From: Adhaeribacter aquaticus DSM 16391
GTDB taxonomy: Bacteria > Bacteroidota > Bacteroidia > Cytophagales > Hymenobacteraceae
NCBI RefSeq assembly: GCF_000473365.1
Contig: NZ_KI421517.1
Span: 889,363-953,362, forward strand
DNA: 64,000 nt
Reading direction: 5' to 3'
Part shown: positions 8,187 through 16,976 of the stretch, piece after piece
Position numbering within the stretch: the stretch's first letter is position 1
Layout: the number at the start of each line of letters is the position of its first letter
Notes under the pieces: generated by a model
Databases searched by the model: none
What the model saw: only the letters and a program-made list of their open reading frames with translations
Told to the model about the DNA's origin: nothing
Position numbers and translations under genes: made by a program

Positions 8187-10367
8187 TTACGGATTAACTA
8201 CCAGCCGTTGGGTTTCATTAAACTGGTTTTGTGGAGAGCTTACCTGTACAAAGTATACCCCTGTAGAAAGCGCATTTAAAGAAAGTGGCGTAGTTGGCTC
8301 CGAAATTTTTAAGTTTCTCACTAATTTTCCCTGCAAATCAAATACACTAATAGTGTAGTCTCCGGTTGTTACTCCGGCAGTATGTAGCTGCACCGTTACA
8401 TGCTGACCAGAAGCAGTAGGGTTTGGATACACTTTCAAAGAAGCCAGGTTATTACTAAGTGGCAGTTTTACCGCTACTACTTTAGAGTATTCCTGGTCGC
8501 CGTTAAAATCTTCCTGGCGCAACCGGTAATAAACTACTTCTTTATTTGCAGCCGGTAACGGATCTACAAACGAATACTCCTGTACGGTATTGGTATTGCC
8601 TTTACCAGCAACTTTGCCAACCGGGGCAAAACCTTTGTCGGGGCTTAAGCTACGCTCTATTTCAAAGAAATTATTATTTTCTTCGGAAGCAGTGGACCAG
8701 GACAGTTTTACCGAATTCCCATTTAATTTTCCGTTAAAAGATAGTAGTGTAACTGGTAAAACATCATTTGGAACTGTACCCTCAGGAGTAATTAGTTTAT
8801 CATCCGCAAAGGCATAATACACCTCCGTATCCTCTAATACTGTTGCTCCTCGGTTTAACTCTACCGCTACATAATCAAAAGGCTGGGTAGTATAGAAATA
8901 TACTTCCTGCTTATTGTTATTTAATAAATTTAGTGCAACTAAAGAACTACCTCTTGCAGACTCAATTAATCTGTCACCAGAGTAAGTAGAAATTACTATA
9001 TTTTCTAAAGCTGCTACATCTATGAGGCCACTAACGGTTCTTAAGATGACTCCAGCCCGGTTACCAGCAGTACCTGTTTTATTAATCCGCAACTTTAACC
9101 CTTTCGAAGAAAGAAGAGATGCCCAATCCTTTAATTCTGCAAAATTTGTTAAATCATTATCAGCAGCTTTAAAGGCATTTAAAGTTGTGCATCCTGGACA
9201 AAGAATGCCATTTTCTTTGGTAGCATAATATTGTGGATCAAGAGAAGAAAACTGAGAAAGTGCTTTATCTCTTGGATCAAGATAGGTAGGTTCTAAACCA
9301 AAACCATAATATATTCTTAAATTTTGTAGAAGAGTTGCTAGGCTATTTAATCGTAGTCGCACTTCATTAAACGGCTTAGTAGAGGTAAAATAAAGTTGTT
9401 GTTTACCATCTGGCAATAGAGCTAAACTCAATAAATTGGCTTCATTAGTTGATTCCTGTTCTGCACCATTTAAAAATGTAGTAATAGTTAAGCGGCTAAG
9501 GGCATCAGCGTCTAAAATACCAGAACTACCAACTATAAATCCTGCCACATAATTAGCTGGCGCATTTTTTTCCAACGATACCTTCATATCAAGCGAGCAG
9601 GTTAGAGCAGCTAAATTATTAATGGTGGCAAAGTTTGTCAAATCTCTATCCGCCACATTTTCTGGAGTTACCCAGCCAGTGGATGAACAGGAGCTGGCGG
9701 CAACATATTTATTTGCTAATGACGAACCAGTACCATCAAACCGGGAAAGATAGCCAACAACAGGTGCTTGAGATCCAATAGGAATTCCATAACCATAATA
9801 AACACGAAGTTTTTGTTCTAATGAAGCTCCGGCCCTAAGCTCAATTTTCACTTGATTAAAATCTTTAGTAGAAATAAACTCCAATTGGAATGGTTTACTT
9901 TTATTACTTAAAAATGCTGCCTTTAATAAATTAGAACTTACTTTGTGCTCCTCCTGAAAACTATTATTTAGATATGTTGTAATATAAACATTACTCCAAA
10001 TATCTGCTGCTGCAATCTGGTAATCATCAGGAGCAACTAAAAATCCTGCTCTTGTACCAGCTTGAGATGTACCATCTAATTTTATCCTTAATGAAATTTG
10101 TTCTCCTATTAAATTATTTCCTAAAACATCAAGTGCTAGAAGTCTATGAAGCGTTGCATATGTAGTAGGATTATCATCGGCTGCATACTCTGCATTAAGT
10201 ATACGGGTTAAAATTTTGTTACTGGAAGGGTTTCGTTCTACAACTCCTGAAGTTCCACCAGTAGAATAATGATTGTGCCCATAAGCAGCGGAGTTTGGCC
10301 AAAAAGTTAGAGTTAGGAGAACACTCAATAGAAATAACCTTAAACTGGGAGTAAAAAGTAGCTTCAT
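8187..10367 (-). CDS. T9SS type A sorting-domain protein with three repeated domains
   Basis: The 726-residue exported protein has a signal peptide at 1-30. Three divergent copies of a domain of about 165 residues follow (about 31-200, 200-365, 366-535). Each copy contains A-D-x-D-x-T-x-(Y/F)-A, a G-(F/V)-(L/I) strand, an (I/V)-T-T-(Y/F) strand, (F/Y)-x-(S/T)-T-(K/Q)-(D/P)-F and ends in YYG(Y/F)G or YYAFA. An FN3-like region (about 540-640, LPVTLLSFNGKLNGNSVKLS) and a type A T9SS tail (LKVYPNPTASG ... GVYFVQV) close the protein. The tail directs passage through the Por secretion machine to the cell surface or medium. Copies 2 and 3 each carry a Cys pair (CSS; CPGC). The three-domain part has no name I recognise and may be adhesive. 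Confidence 0.85.
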   Translation of the reverse strand: MKLLFTPSLRLFLLSVLLTLTFWPNSAAYGHNHYSTGGTSGVVERNPSSNKILTRILNAEYAADDNPTTYATLHRLLALDVLGNNLIGEQISLRIKLDGTSQAGTRAGFLVAPDDYQIAAADIWSNVYITTYLNNSFQEEHKVSSNLLKAAFLSNKSKPFQLEFISTKDFNQVKIELRAGASLEQKLRVYYGYGIPIGSQAPVVGYLSRFDGTGSSLANKYVAASSCSSTGWVTPENVADRDLTNFATINNLAALTCSLDMKVSLEKNAPANYVAGFIVGSSGILDADALSRLTITTFLNGAEQESTNEANLLSLALLPDGKQQLYFTSTKPFNEVRLRLNSLATLLQNLRIYYGFGLEPTYLDPRDKALSQFSSLDPQYYATKENGILCPGCTTLNAFKAADNDLTNFAELKDWASLLSSKGLKLRINKTGTAGNRAGVILRTVSGLIDVAALENIVISTYSGDRLIESARGSSLVALNLLNNNKQEVYFYTTQPFDYVAVELNRGATVLEDTEVYYAFADDKLITPEGTVPNDVLPVTLLSFNGKLNGNSVKLSWSTASEENNNFFEIERSLSPDKGFAPVGKVAGKGNTNTVQEYSFVDPLPAANKEVVYYRLRQEDFNGDQEYSKVVAVKLPLSNNLASLKVYPNPTASGQHVTVQLHTAGVTTGDYTISVFDLQGKLVRNLKISEPTTPLSLNALSTGVYFVQVSSPQNQFNETQRLVVNP

Positions 10368-11027
10368 AAACGTTTGTTTTAAAATTTTTATTTTAATTCT
10401 TATATAGACTCAATGACGGCAAGTCTTATCTCAAATTTGTTATAAGACCTTTGTGGTGGTGGCAGAAAAAAGGCAATACAATTCCTTATGCTTCAAATGT
10501 TTACAAAACACAAGCAAGTAATACAACCTCGATAAAAGCTAAAATTTCTTGACTCCAGAAATCTTAACTCACATTTTATCCCTTATTCTAGTATATCTAT
10601 TAACCTAAATTTTTATAACTATTTATATATTTAATTAAACTTTAAAACTTACTTTTTTAATTTAAATTGTAACTATACGACGATTATTTTGAACCATTTA
10701 AATAAATTAATAAATTAAATATATAAAAAGCAAATATTTATTGATTAAATGCAAAAACTTAACATTGAGATAAACTAGAGGGGGGTTTTAAGGCAAAATT
10801 CAAGGATAAAAACGGATGAGTCTTCAAGCTATAACTTTAATCAGAATTTTTTGAACAATAAATTCTGTCATTAAAGATGTATAGAATTAAATATGAAAAA
10901 ATTGAATTTTTCTTACTCAAATAAGAGCAAGTCTTTTTTATAATAACCGAGATAAAAAAAGATCTTGTTGTAACATCTTATTTCACTTGGGGCGTATACT
11001 TGGGCTAAGTATAAAAACTGACATACT
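10368..11027. other. 660-base AT-rich divergent intergenic region
   Basis: No coding frame of note is visible between the T9SS gene and the beta-barrel gene, which diverge from here. The middle part (about 10560-10760) is almost wholly A and T. A run of six G (AGAGGGGGGTTTT) stands out near 10780. TATACTTG at 10995-11002 could be a -7 element for the downstream gene, but no well-spaced -33 element goes with it. Confidence 0.4.
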
Positions 11028-11846
11028 ATGAAAAGAAATACATTTACCCTTTTTGCTTTTTTATTAGCCGCATTTGTTAACCAGCTACAGGCCCAGGATT
11101 TGGAAGTTACCCCTGACCCAGCTACTCGTAACCAGCACGGGAGCTTTCATTTTGGCTTAACCACCGCTCTGAATAATACCTGGATTATTATTGACCGCAA
11201 CGATGAGGACTTTAACAAGCATAGCCAGCACAACACAACTTTTAAATGGGCACCTATTGGCGTAGCGCTAGGTTACAAAGTAAACAGCCGGCACGATATA
11301 CAAGCAGAAGTTTACCTTTCTAACCAGGGAGAGAACTTTACCATTACCGATGGATCGGGTAAAGAAGTAGGCGAAAAAAGAATAGACTTAACCTATTTGC
11401 AGATACCCTTTCTCTGGAAGTTTACCGGGGGCGATGTTACCCGCTTTAATGTTCATTTTGGGCCACAACTAGGTTTACTGATAAAAGGAGAAGAAGTAAA
11501 CCATTTTAACCAAACCGCCACTTCGGCAGCAAGGGGAGGAAGTTCTAAAACCATAAACCAGGGAACATACGTGCTGGCCAGAAAAGAAAAAGGGGCGCCC
11601 TGGGGCAAACCCGCCGGCGGATTAAATGCCCCTGACCTGTATGCAGTATTAGGTTTTGGCGTGGAGCATGATATTAGCAGCAACTTTTACCTTTCGGCCA
11701 ACCTCCGCGTAAATTATGCTTTTAAAGAAATTCGGGATAAGGAATTTACCCAGGATCAGTATGATTTTGACACCTATATTCTGCGGCATAACACCTACGG
11801 TGGCTTACAGGTAGGAATTCATTATATATTTAAAAAGCCGCAATAA
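11028..11846 (+). CDS. Outer-membrane beta-barrel protein (PorT/OMP_b-brl_2-like)
   Basis: The 272-residue protein starts with a signal peptide (MKRNTFTLFAFLLAAFVNQL, cleavage near LQA-Q). Alternating strands follow: GSFHFGLTTALNN, GVALGYKVNSRHDIQAEVYL, LTYLQIPFLWKFTGG, FNVHFGPQLGLLIKG, and the final GGLQVGIHYIFKK. This is the usual 8-strand porin-like barrel family of Bacteroidota, in which the G.....Y.QIP.L.K ... GP.....L.G pattern is typical. It should sit in the outer membrane. Its precise role is unknown, and nothing in the neighbourhood assigns one. Start ATG 11028 is the only in-frame choice that gives the signal peptide. Confidence 0.8.
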   Translation: MKRNTFTLFAFLLAAFVNQLQAQDLEVTPDPATRNQHGSFHFGLTTALNNTWIIIDRNDEDFNKHSQHNTTFKWAPIGVALGYKVNSRHDIQAEVYLSNQGENFTITDGSGKEVGEKRIDLTYLQIPFLWKFTGGDVTRFNVHFGPQLGLLIKGEEVNHFNQTATSAARGGSSKTINQGTYVLARKEKGAPWGKPAGGLNAPDLYAVLGFGVEHDISSNFYLSANLRVNYAFKEIRDKEFTQDQYDFDTYILRHNTYGGLQVGIHYIFKKPQ

Positions 11847-11942
11847 GCGTGGAAAGTTAAATTTTTCAGAAAACATTTAAGATTTTTATTCGTTGTCAAG
11901 TTAAAATTATCAATAATTCTATTATATTAGTTCTTATTAATA

Positions 11943-11972
11943 TTTGGATTCTAATAAATTATTTTATTTTTG
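11943..11972 (+). promoter_or_regulatory. Strong Bacteroidota-type promoter of the DUF2795 gene
   Basis: TTTG at 11943-11946 is followed after 18 bases by TATTTTTG (11965-11972), an exact TAnnTTTG. A good ribosome site, TTAAGGAG at 11993-12000, precedes the ATG at 12009. This is one of the clearest promoter and leader combinations in the window and suggests high expression. Confidence 0.75.
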
Positions 11973-12008
11973 CGAACCGTTTATAAGTCATTTTAAGGAG
12001 AAAAAGAT

Positions 12009-12230
12009 ATGTATTGGACACTGGAATTAGCCTCATACCTAGAAGATGCCCCTTGGCCGGCAACTAAAGACGAGTTGATTGATTACTCAATTCGTTCAGG
12101 CGCTCCGATGGAGGTTGTAGAAAACTTACAAGCTCTGGAAGATGACGGACAGCCTTATGAAAACATTGAGGAAGTTTGGCCAGACTATCCAACTAAAGAA
12201 GACTTCATGTTTAATGAAGACGAATACTAG
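12009..12230 (+). CDS. DUF2795 domain-containing protein
   Basis: The 73-residue acidic protein begins MYWTLELASYLEDAPWPATK and ends EDFMFNEDEY. Both stretches are highly conserved in a small protein found throughout Bacteroidota. The segment ATKDELIDYSIRSGAPMEVV is the DUF2795 core, a small helical fold that starts with (P/A)A(T/S)K.EL...A...GA. The function is not known. The strict conservation and the strong promoter and Shine-Dalgarno site suggest an abundant housekeeping protein. It lies 74 bases ahead of an ABC ATPase gene on the same strand, with no terminator seen between them, so they may be co-transcribed. Confidence 0.9.
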   Translation: MYWTLELASYLEDAPWPATKDELIDYSIRSGAPMEVVENLQALEDDGQPYENIEEVWPDYPTKEDFMFNEDEY

Positions 12231-12304
12231 AATAAATACGAATTAGGCATTACAGAAAAGAAAAACTTTATTTGTAACTGCCCAATTCAAATTCGTAATT
12301 ATTC

Positions 12305-13042
12305 ATGTTAGAAGTAAAAAACCTGGTTGCGGGATATGAACAACGCGTTCTGATCCGCAACCTTTTTTTTTCAATCCCGGCTCCGGCGCTGGTAGCCATT
12401 GTGGGGCATAACGGCTCAGGCAAAACCACCTTTTTTAAAGCATTTACCAGCACCATTTCTTACCAGGGCCAAATCCTGATTCAGCAACAAAATATAAAGT
12501 TTGTAAAGAACCCGGCTGCCTCCGGTATACTTTCATATTTGCCGCAAAAAAACACCGTAAACTTTCCTATTCAGGTACAAGACCTGGTCGTAATGGGTTT
12601 GTTCCGGAACAAACGCTTTTTTGAACAATACTCCCGGGAAGATTACGTGCTGGCAGAACGGATATTAGCTCGTTTGCAAATTGCTCATTTAGCTAAAAGG
12701 GAGTTTACAGAGTTATCGGGAGGCGAACAGCAACTGATTTGGCTGGCGCAACTCATGCTGCACAATGCAACAGTGTGTTTACTGGATGAACCTACGCAAC
12801 ACCTGGATATTTATCATAAGAAGCGGGTTTTTAATTTACTTCAATCCTGGGTGCAGGAAGATCAGAAACTGGTGCTTTGCATTACCCACGACTTAAGCAA
12901 TTTATACGGCCACACTGGTTACATTCTTAATATATCTAAACCTGAGCCAATTCTGGAGGTACTTTCCAGCGAAACAATCAAAGAAAACATTCTTTTTCTG
13001 GAAGAAAAACACCCATTTCCGGTCAATACTCCTGAATGTTAA
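12305..13042 (+). CDS. ABC transporter ATP-binding protein
   Basis: The 245-residue protein is a single ABC ATPase. Walker A GHNGSGKTT is near residues 34-42, the Q-loop LPQKN near 79, the signature LSGGEQQ near 140, Walker B VCLLDEPTQHLD near 158-169 and the switch His in ITHD near 197. Its length and the LSYLPQ...FP..V.DLV.MG pattern place it with the FecE/ZnuC group, which energises uptake of metal, siderophore or haem. No permease or binding protein is encoded next to it, so the partner and substrate are unknown. It follows the DUF2795 gene on the same strand. Confidence 0.85.
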   Translation: MLEVKNLVAGYEQRVLIRNLFFSIPAPALVAIVGHNGSGKTTFFKAFTSTISYQGQILIQQQNIKFVKNPAASGILSYLPQKNTVNFPIQVQDLVVMGLFRNKRFFEQYSREDYVLAERILARLQIAHLAKREFTELSGGEQQLIWLAQLMLHNATVCLLDEPTQHLDIYHKKRVFNLLQSWVQEDQKLVLCITHDLSNLYGHTGYILNISKPEPILEVLSSETIKENILFLEEKHPFPVNTPEC

Positions 13043-13267
13043 ATGAAATAAAACATTACTGGCAGGACGAGCAGTTAATCAAATAGTTTATTTACAGAAG
13101 TTCTCCTTCTTATGCATGGCTAGCTATACCAGAAAACCATCCCCATACAGGAACTTTACTGCTGCTAAAATGCCTTTCTTAGTTATATTGTTTAATTAAA
13201 AATCGGAGGTTGTTCGGCTTATTTATATGCCGGCCATGGCTGGTTATTTAAGTAGCAGCAACTTTAT

Positions 13268-13275
13268 TATCTTTG
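13268..13275 (+). promoter_or_regulatory. -7 element upstream of the BamE-like gene
   Basis: TATCTTTG is an exact TAnnTTTG match, 30 bases ahead of the ATG at 13306. No good -33 TTG is present at the right distance (GGTTAT lies there instead), so this is a partial call. Confidence 0.4.
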
Positions 13276-13305
13276 TAAAATAAAAGGTTTTACCTTAACA
13301 GCACT

Positions 13306-13641
13306 ATGAAATTACCACAGCTTCCTACTACTTATAAACTTCTACTACCTGTTTTTTTATTTACAGTATTATTTGCCTGCAACCGGAATAAAACATTTAA
13401 TGATATAGAGGCCGGTATGTCGGCGAGTACGGTAAAAGACATTATGGGCGAACCTGACCTTACCACTGGTTGGGTATTACCTTACAAACAAAAGAATGGC
13501 AGCAAAATCAGAGAATCGTTTACAGCGTACCACTATTCTCAGGACACCGTAATTTTTATTTTTAACAAAGAAGGAGAAGTATATCTAAAAGAATCCCAGT
13601 TTCGGAAAAACCGGGCTAATTATAAAGAATACATTCACTAA
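13306..13641 (+). CDS. Small lipoprotein of the BamE/SmpA-OmlA fold
   Basis: The 111-residue protein has a lipoprotein signal ending in VLFAC, with the lipidated Cys at 25. The mature part begins FNDIEAGMSASTVKDIMGEP. This matches the start of the SmpA/OmlA fold, where I..GM....V...LG.P forms the two helices. A short three-strand sheet follows (DTVIFIFNKEGEVYLKES). BamE helps outer-membrane protein assembly in Proteobacteria, but many small Bacteroidota lipoproteins share this fold without that role. I would not call it bamE. The stop is 5 bases from the stop of the convergent GAF gene. Confidence 0.65.
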   Translation: MKLPQLPTTYKLLLPVFLFTVLFACNRNKTFNDIEAGMSASTVKDIMGEPDLTTGWVLPYKQKNGSKIRESFTAYHYSQDTVIFIFNKEGEVYLKESQFRKNRANYKEYIH

Positions 13642-13646
13642 AAAAG

Positions 13647-14303
13647 TTACTTGACAACTTGCTGTTCAATCTTTTGCAGAAGTGATTTGGTTTCTTCCGC
13701 AAGGCTATGCAATTGATCATTACCTAAAGTACCCGCCATATCTTCCAGCTTGTAAACCGAAGCTTTTAGATGCTGCGCGGTTTCTTGTAAAAGCAGGTTT
13801 ACTTTTTTAGTATTCTGGCGGGCTGATAACCTTATTTCAATCTCGTCCATGGCTACCGCTGCAAACTCCCGCAATATTTCTCTTTGATTTTCAGTAAGGT
13901 ATCGCTGCTTTTTATCAATTAAACAAAAAGTACCCAGGTTATAACCATCCCGCGTTTGCAAAGGCGCACCGGCATAAAACCGCAGACCAAAGCCTTCGGC
14001 AGCTAATGGATTAGCCAACGTTCGCAGATCTTCTTTAGCATCCTCAACAATATATACCTCGTTTGATAAAATAGCTGAGTCACATAAACCCGGATCACGG
14101 TCAACCTGCTCTACCTCCAACCCATGATGCGATTTAAACCAGATCCGGTCGGTATCCACCATACTAATTATAGCAATGGGTACATTAAATAATTTAGCGG
14201 CCAATGCGGTTAACCGATCCAAAGAACCATCAGGTGGCGTATCCAAAATATCATACCGTCTTAATACCTTTATGCGTTCTTCTTCTCTGGTCTCTGTTAT
14301 CAT
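13647..14303 (-). CDS. GAF domain-containing protein
   Basis: Starting at ATG 14303 (a TTG at 14312 is also possible), the protein has 218 residues. It opens with EERIKVLRRYDILDTPPDGS, the usual entry to a free-standing GAF sensor of the kind often found ahead of histidine kinases. The GAF core at about 25-155 contains PIAIISMVD, W.KS..G, CDSAI and FYAGAPLQTRDGYNLGTFCL. A helical tail of about 60 residues ends the protein. There is no kinase, cyclase or output domain. It may bind a small ligand or act as a redox or signalling accessory. The stop nearly meets the convergent lipoprotein gene. Confidence 0.85.
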   Translation of the reverse strand: MITETREEERIKVLRRYDILDTPPDGSLDRLTALAAKLFNVPIAIISMVDTDRIWFKSHHGLEVEQVDRDPGLCDSAILSNEVYIVEDAKEDLRTLANPLAAEGFGLRFYAGAPLQTRDGYNLGTFCLIDKKQRYLTENQREILREFAAVAMDEIEIRLSARQNTKKVNLLLQETAQHLKASVYKLEDMAGTLGNDQLHSLAEETKSLLQKIEQQVVK

Positions 14304-14350
14304 GGTATTCAATAAAGTAGTATTGTTTAGCGTAAACCTACTAAAAATAG

Positions 14351-15265
14351 CTAATATTTACTAGTTATCATTTGGCGCATAGCCGGCACATTGTTCACCT
14401 CAATGGCATCTGGTTCCAATTTCAGGGCCTTTAAAATGGAGCTTTTAGCTTTCGGACCAAAAAGAATCACCTGCAAATTCTGCTCCCGGGCTTTTTTTAC
14501 TTTAGCTTCGTCCATACCTTTAGCATTTGCTACTAAGCCCTGTAATTTATTAATCCGAGCTATGGCTAAACCTTTTTCAAAGTCCTGATCAATATCTAAT
14601 AATAAGGTTATCCGGGGCTCTTCTTTTTTAAAAGCCAATAATAAATCTGGTTTTACATACACAATAGATACTTTTTCAACCGGGTATTTGTATCGGCGCA
14701 ATAACCCCATAACCTGCCCTGCAAAATAAGCATGCCGGTTAGGCCCATGATGGCGTAAATCAATATGCAAATACGGATATGCCGGGTACTGCTGAAACTC
14801 CTGCAGCATGGTTTCTAAACTTATAATTTTTTCATTCTGAAAGAGATCATAAGGGTTCCCACCGGTATAGGCTAATCCTACTACCTTTGAGGCTGGCAAG
14901 TCTTCAATTAAGCCTTTACCTGCAGACATGGAGTTTAAGGTTTCATCGTGGTACAGCACCGGAACCCCGTCTTTCGATAAATGCACATCTATTTCTACGC
15001 CATCGGCACCGTCTTTAATGGCTTTAACAATAGAAGCAAAACTACTTGGGGGTAATGGGTTAAAGGGATTTAAAGGAGAGAAAAATCCACTGCCGGCATG
15101 GCCAATTAACAAAACATTTCTTTGTATTGGCGTGAGGGAAGCTATTTGTTCTTTAATTTTGAAAGCGTAACCAAAATAAATAGCAGCCCCTAGTAAAAGT
15201 ATAAGTAAAAAAGTAAATCTTATTTTCTGTTTTAATGAAGATTTTCTGGTTTGCCGGTAATTCAT
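14351..15265 (-). CDS. Glycerophosphodiester phosphodiesterase family protein
   Basis: The 304-residue protein hydrolyses glycerophosphodiesters to an alcohol and glycerol 3-phosphate. I use ATG 15265 as the start. A membrane anchor (FTFLLILLLGAAIYFGYAF) precedes the catalytic TIM barrel. The first conserved motif reads GHAGSG instead of the usual HRG, so the arginine after the first His is replaced. The metal-site motif GADGVEIDVHLSKDGVPVLYHD is intact, and HIDLRHHG and EVNNVPAMRQM also fit the family. The altered HRG motif makes activity less certain. The protein is anchored or periplasmic. It is divergent from the glycosyltransferase gene. Confidence 0.8.
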   Translation of the reverse strand: MNYRQTRKSSLKQKIRFTFLLILLLGAAIYFGYAFKIKEQIASLTPIQRNVLLIGHAGSGFFSPLNPFNPLPPSSFASIVKAIKDGADGVEIDVHLSKDGVPVLYHDETLNSMSAGKGLIEDLPASKVVGLAYTGGNPYDLFQNEKIISLETMLQEFQQYPAYPYLHIDLRHHGPNRHAYFAGQVMGLLRRYKYPVEKVSIVYVKPDLLLAFKKEEPRITLLLDIDQDFEKGLAIARINKLQGLVANAKGMDEAKVKKAREQNLQVILFGPKAKSSILKALKLEPDAIEVNNVPAMRQMITSKY

Positions 15266-15348
15266 AAACAAAGATACTTTGCAGGAAAAAAGTTTTACCT
15301 TTCAAGCTTAATAATTTATCAGGCTGCCTTCACATTTATAATAAGTTT

Positions 15349-16971
15349 ATGGATATACCCGCTCCCCTCCCATCTGATAAAGAAATTCCTGCTACTACCC
15401 CCGACCAAATAGTACCCAACAACCGGTACCTGATTCCGTTGTCGGCTATTTTAATAATTGCCTTACTTATTCGGGTAGCAGCTGCTTTCTTTTCCCGGGG
15501 TTATGCCTTCCATGATGATCATTTTGATATTATCAGAATAGCGCAGGATTGGGTGTATGGTTTACCGGTTTGGCTAAACGAAGACATGCCTCCCAGGCAC
15601 AGCATGTTTTATGCGGGTATACACTATGGCTTATTTTTCTTTTTCGATAAAATAGGTTTTACCAACCCAGACGGGAAAATGATAGTAGTACGTCTGCTAC
15701 ATGGTTTATACTCTTTATTGATCGTCTATTTTGGTTATAAAATAACTGAACTCCTTTCGCACCAGCGCAATGCCCGCATTGTAGGACTAATGCTGGCCCT
15801 TATGTGGTTTATGCCTTTTATGAGTGTCCGTAACCTGGTAGAGATGGTATGTATTCCGCCGTTTCTGGCAGCTTTTTACCTTTTACTTAAAAATCAGAAA
15901 GGTCAAAAAGGCTCCGTTTACTTTTGGGCTGGCGCTTTATTTGCCCTGGCTTTTGTACTGCGGTACCACACCCTGCTTTTAGCCGGAGGCGTTGGCATTG
16001 TTTTACTTTATCAAAAACAATGGCGCCGGTTATTGCTGTTTATTGTAGGTTTTATTCTGCTGGCTTCACTTATTCAGGGTACCATTGATGTAATCTTTTT
16101 TGATTACCCTTTCCATTCGGTAGTTACGTATTTCTTTTATAACACCGACCACGCCCAGGATTTTAGCAGCGGACCAGTATACCGCTTTTTATTAACCATA
16201 TTAGGCTTTTTGGTTCCTCCTCTAAGTGTTTATTTATTAGTGGGCTTTACCCGCATGGCCAAAATAGCACCCATGCTGTTTTGGGGAGGGGTTATCTTTT
16301 TTGTAGCGCACTCGCTTTTCCCTAATAAACAAGAGCGTTTTATCCTGCCGCTTCTTCCGGTTATTATGATTTTAGGTGTGATTGGTTGGCAAGGCTATGT
16401 AAGGCAATCACGCTTTTGGCTAAGACGGCGGAAACTATTGGCCGCCAGCTGGAGCTTTTTCTGGATTATTAATTTCATTGCCGCTACCGCCCTGGCTTTT
16501 ACTTATACCAAAAAGAGCCGTGTCGCTCCGCTGGTTTACCTTTCTGAAAAACAAAACCTGAAGGGAATTCTTTTGGAGTTTGGCAACCATAGCCTAAAAA
16601 TGCCCCCTTTATATTACTTAGGCCGTATGAGCGCCGAAGCCGAAGATTTCGATAAAGATGAGAAACACATCTGGGCTAAGTATAAAACCACTTTGCCTTT
16701 GCCAAAAAACTTTGTAATGGTTTATAGCCTGAACGATAAAAAACCACTTGACTCTTTGCAGGCTGAAATAAAACCAAGGTACAAACCCGCGTATTTAGTA
16801 GTTGTGGGGCAGGATGAGTTAGATAAACGATTAAAGCGTATCCACCATTTATATCCTAAGATAAAACTGGAAAATACCGTTGAACCGTCACTTTATGACC
16901 AATTATTACACCGCTTAAACCCGCGGGTACACAAAGACGAGCACGTGCGTATTTACCAGATTCTGCCGTAG
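15349..16971 (+). CDS. Multi-membrane-span glycosyltransferase (Alg9/GT22- or ArnT/GT39-like)
   Basis: The 540-residue protein has about ten hydrophobic segments after a short cytoplasmic start. The first external loop carries HDDHFDIIRIAQDWVYGLPV, with acidic residues where GT-C enzymes bind metal or the lipid-linked sugar. Later, HSLFPNKQERFILPLLPVIM matches the H-K-E-x-R-F motif of the GT22 (Alg9/PIG-B) family. The enzyme should transfer a sugar from a polyprenyl-phosphate donor at the periplasmic face of the inner membrane. The C-terminal 120 residues are soluble. Its stop is only 5 bases from the stop of the convergent GtrA gene, another lipid-linked sugar function, which may be meaningful. 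Confidence 0.75.
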   Translation: MDIPAPLPSDKEIPATTPDQIVPNNRYLIPLSAILIIALLIRVAAAFFSRGYAFHDDHFDIIRIAQDWVYGLPVWLNEDMPPRHSMFYAGIHYGLFFFFDKIGFTNPDGKMIVVRLLHGLYSLLIVYFGYKITELLSHQRNARIVGLMLALMWFMPFMSVRNLVEMVCIPPFLAAFYLLLKNQKGQKGSVYFWAGALFALAFVLRYHTLLLAGGVGIVLLYQKQWRRLLLFIVGFILLASLIQGTIDVIFFDYPFHSVVTYFFYNTDHAQDFSSGPVYRFLLTILGFLVPPLSVYLLVGFTRMAKIAPMLFWGGVIFFVAHSLFPNKQERFILPLLPVIMILGVIGWQGYVRQSRFWLRRRKLLAASWSFFWIINFIAATALAFTYTKKSRVAPLVYLSEKQNLKGILLEFGNHSLKMPPLYYLGRMSAEAEDFDKDEKHIWAKYKTTLPLPKNFVMVYSLNDKKPLDSLQAEIKPRYKPAYLVVVGQDELDKRLKRIHHLYPKIKLENTVEPSLYDQLLHRLNPRVHKDEHVRIYQILP

Positions 16972-16976
16972 ACTTT

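Noticed and set aside
15269-15276. Minus-strand TATCTTTG upstream of the GDPD gene
   Set aside because: It lies only 3 bases ahead of the ATG at 15265, so a transcript from it would start inside the gene. A leaderless start is possible but not supported.
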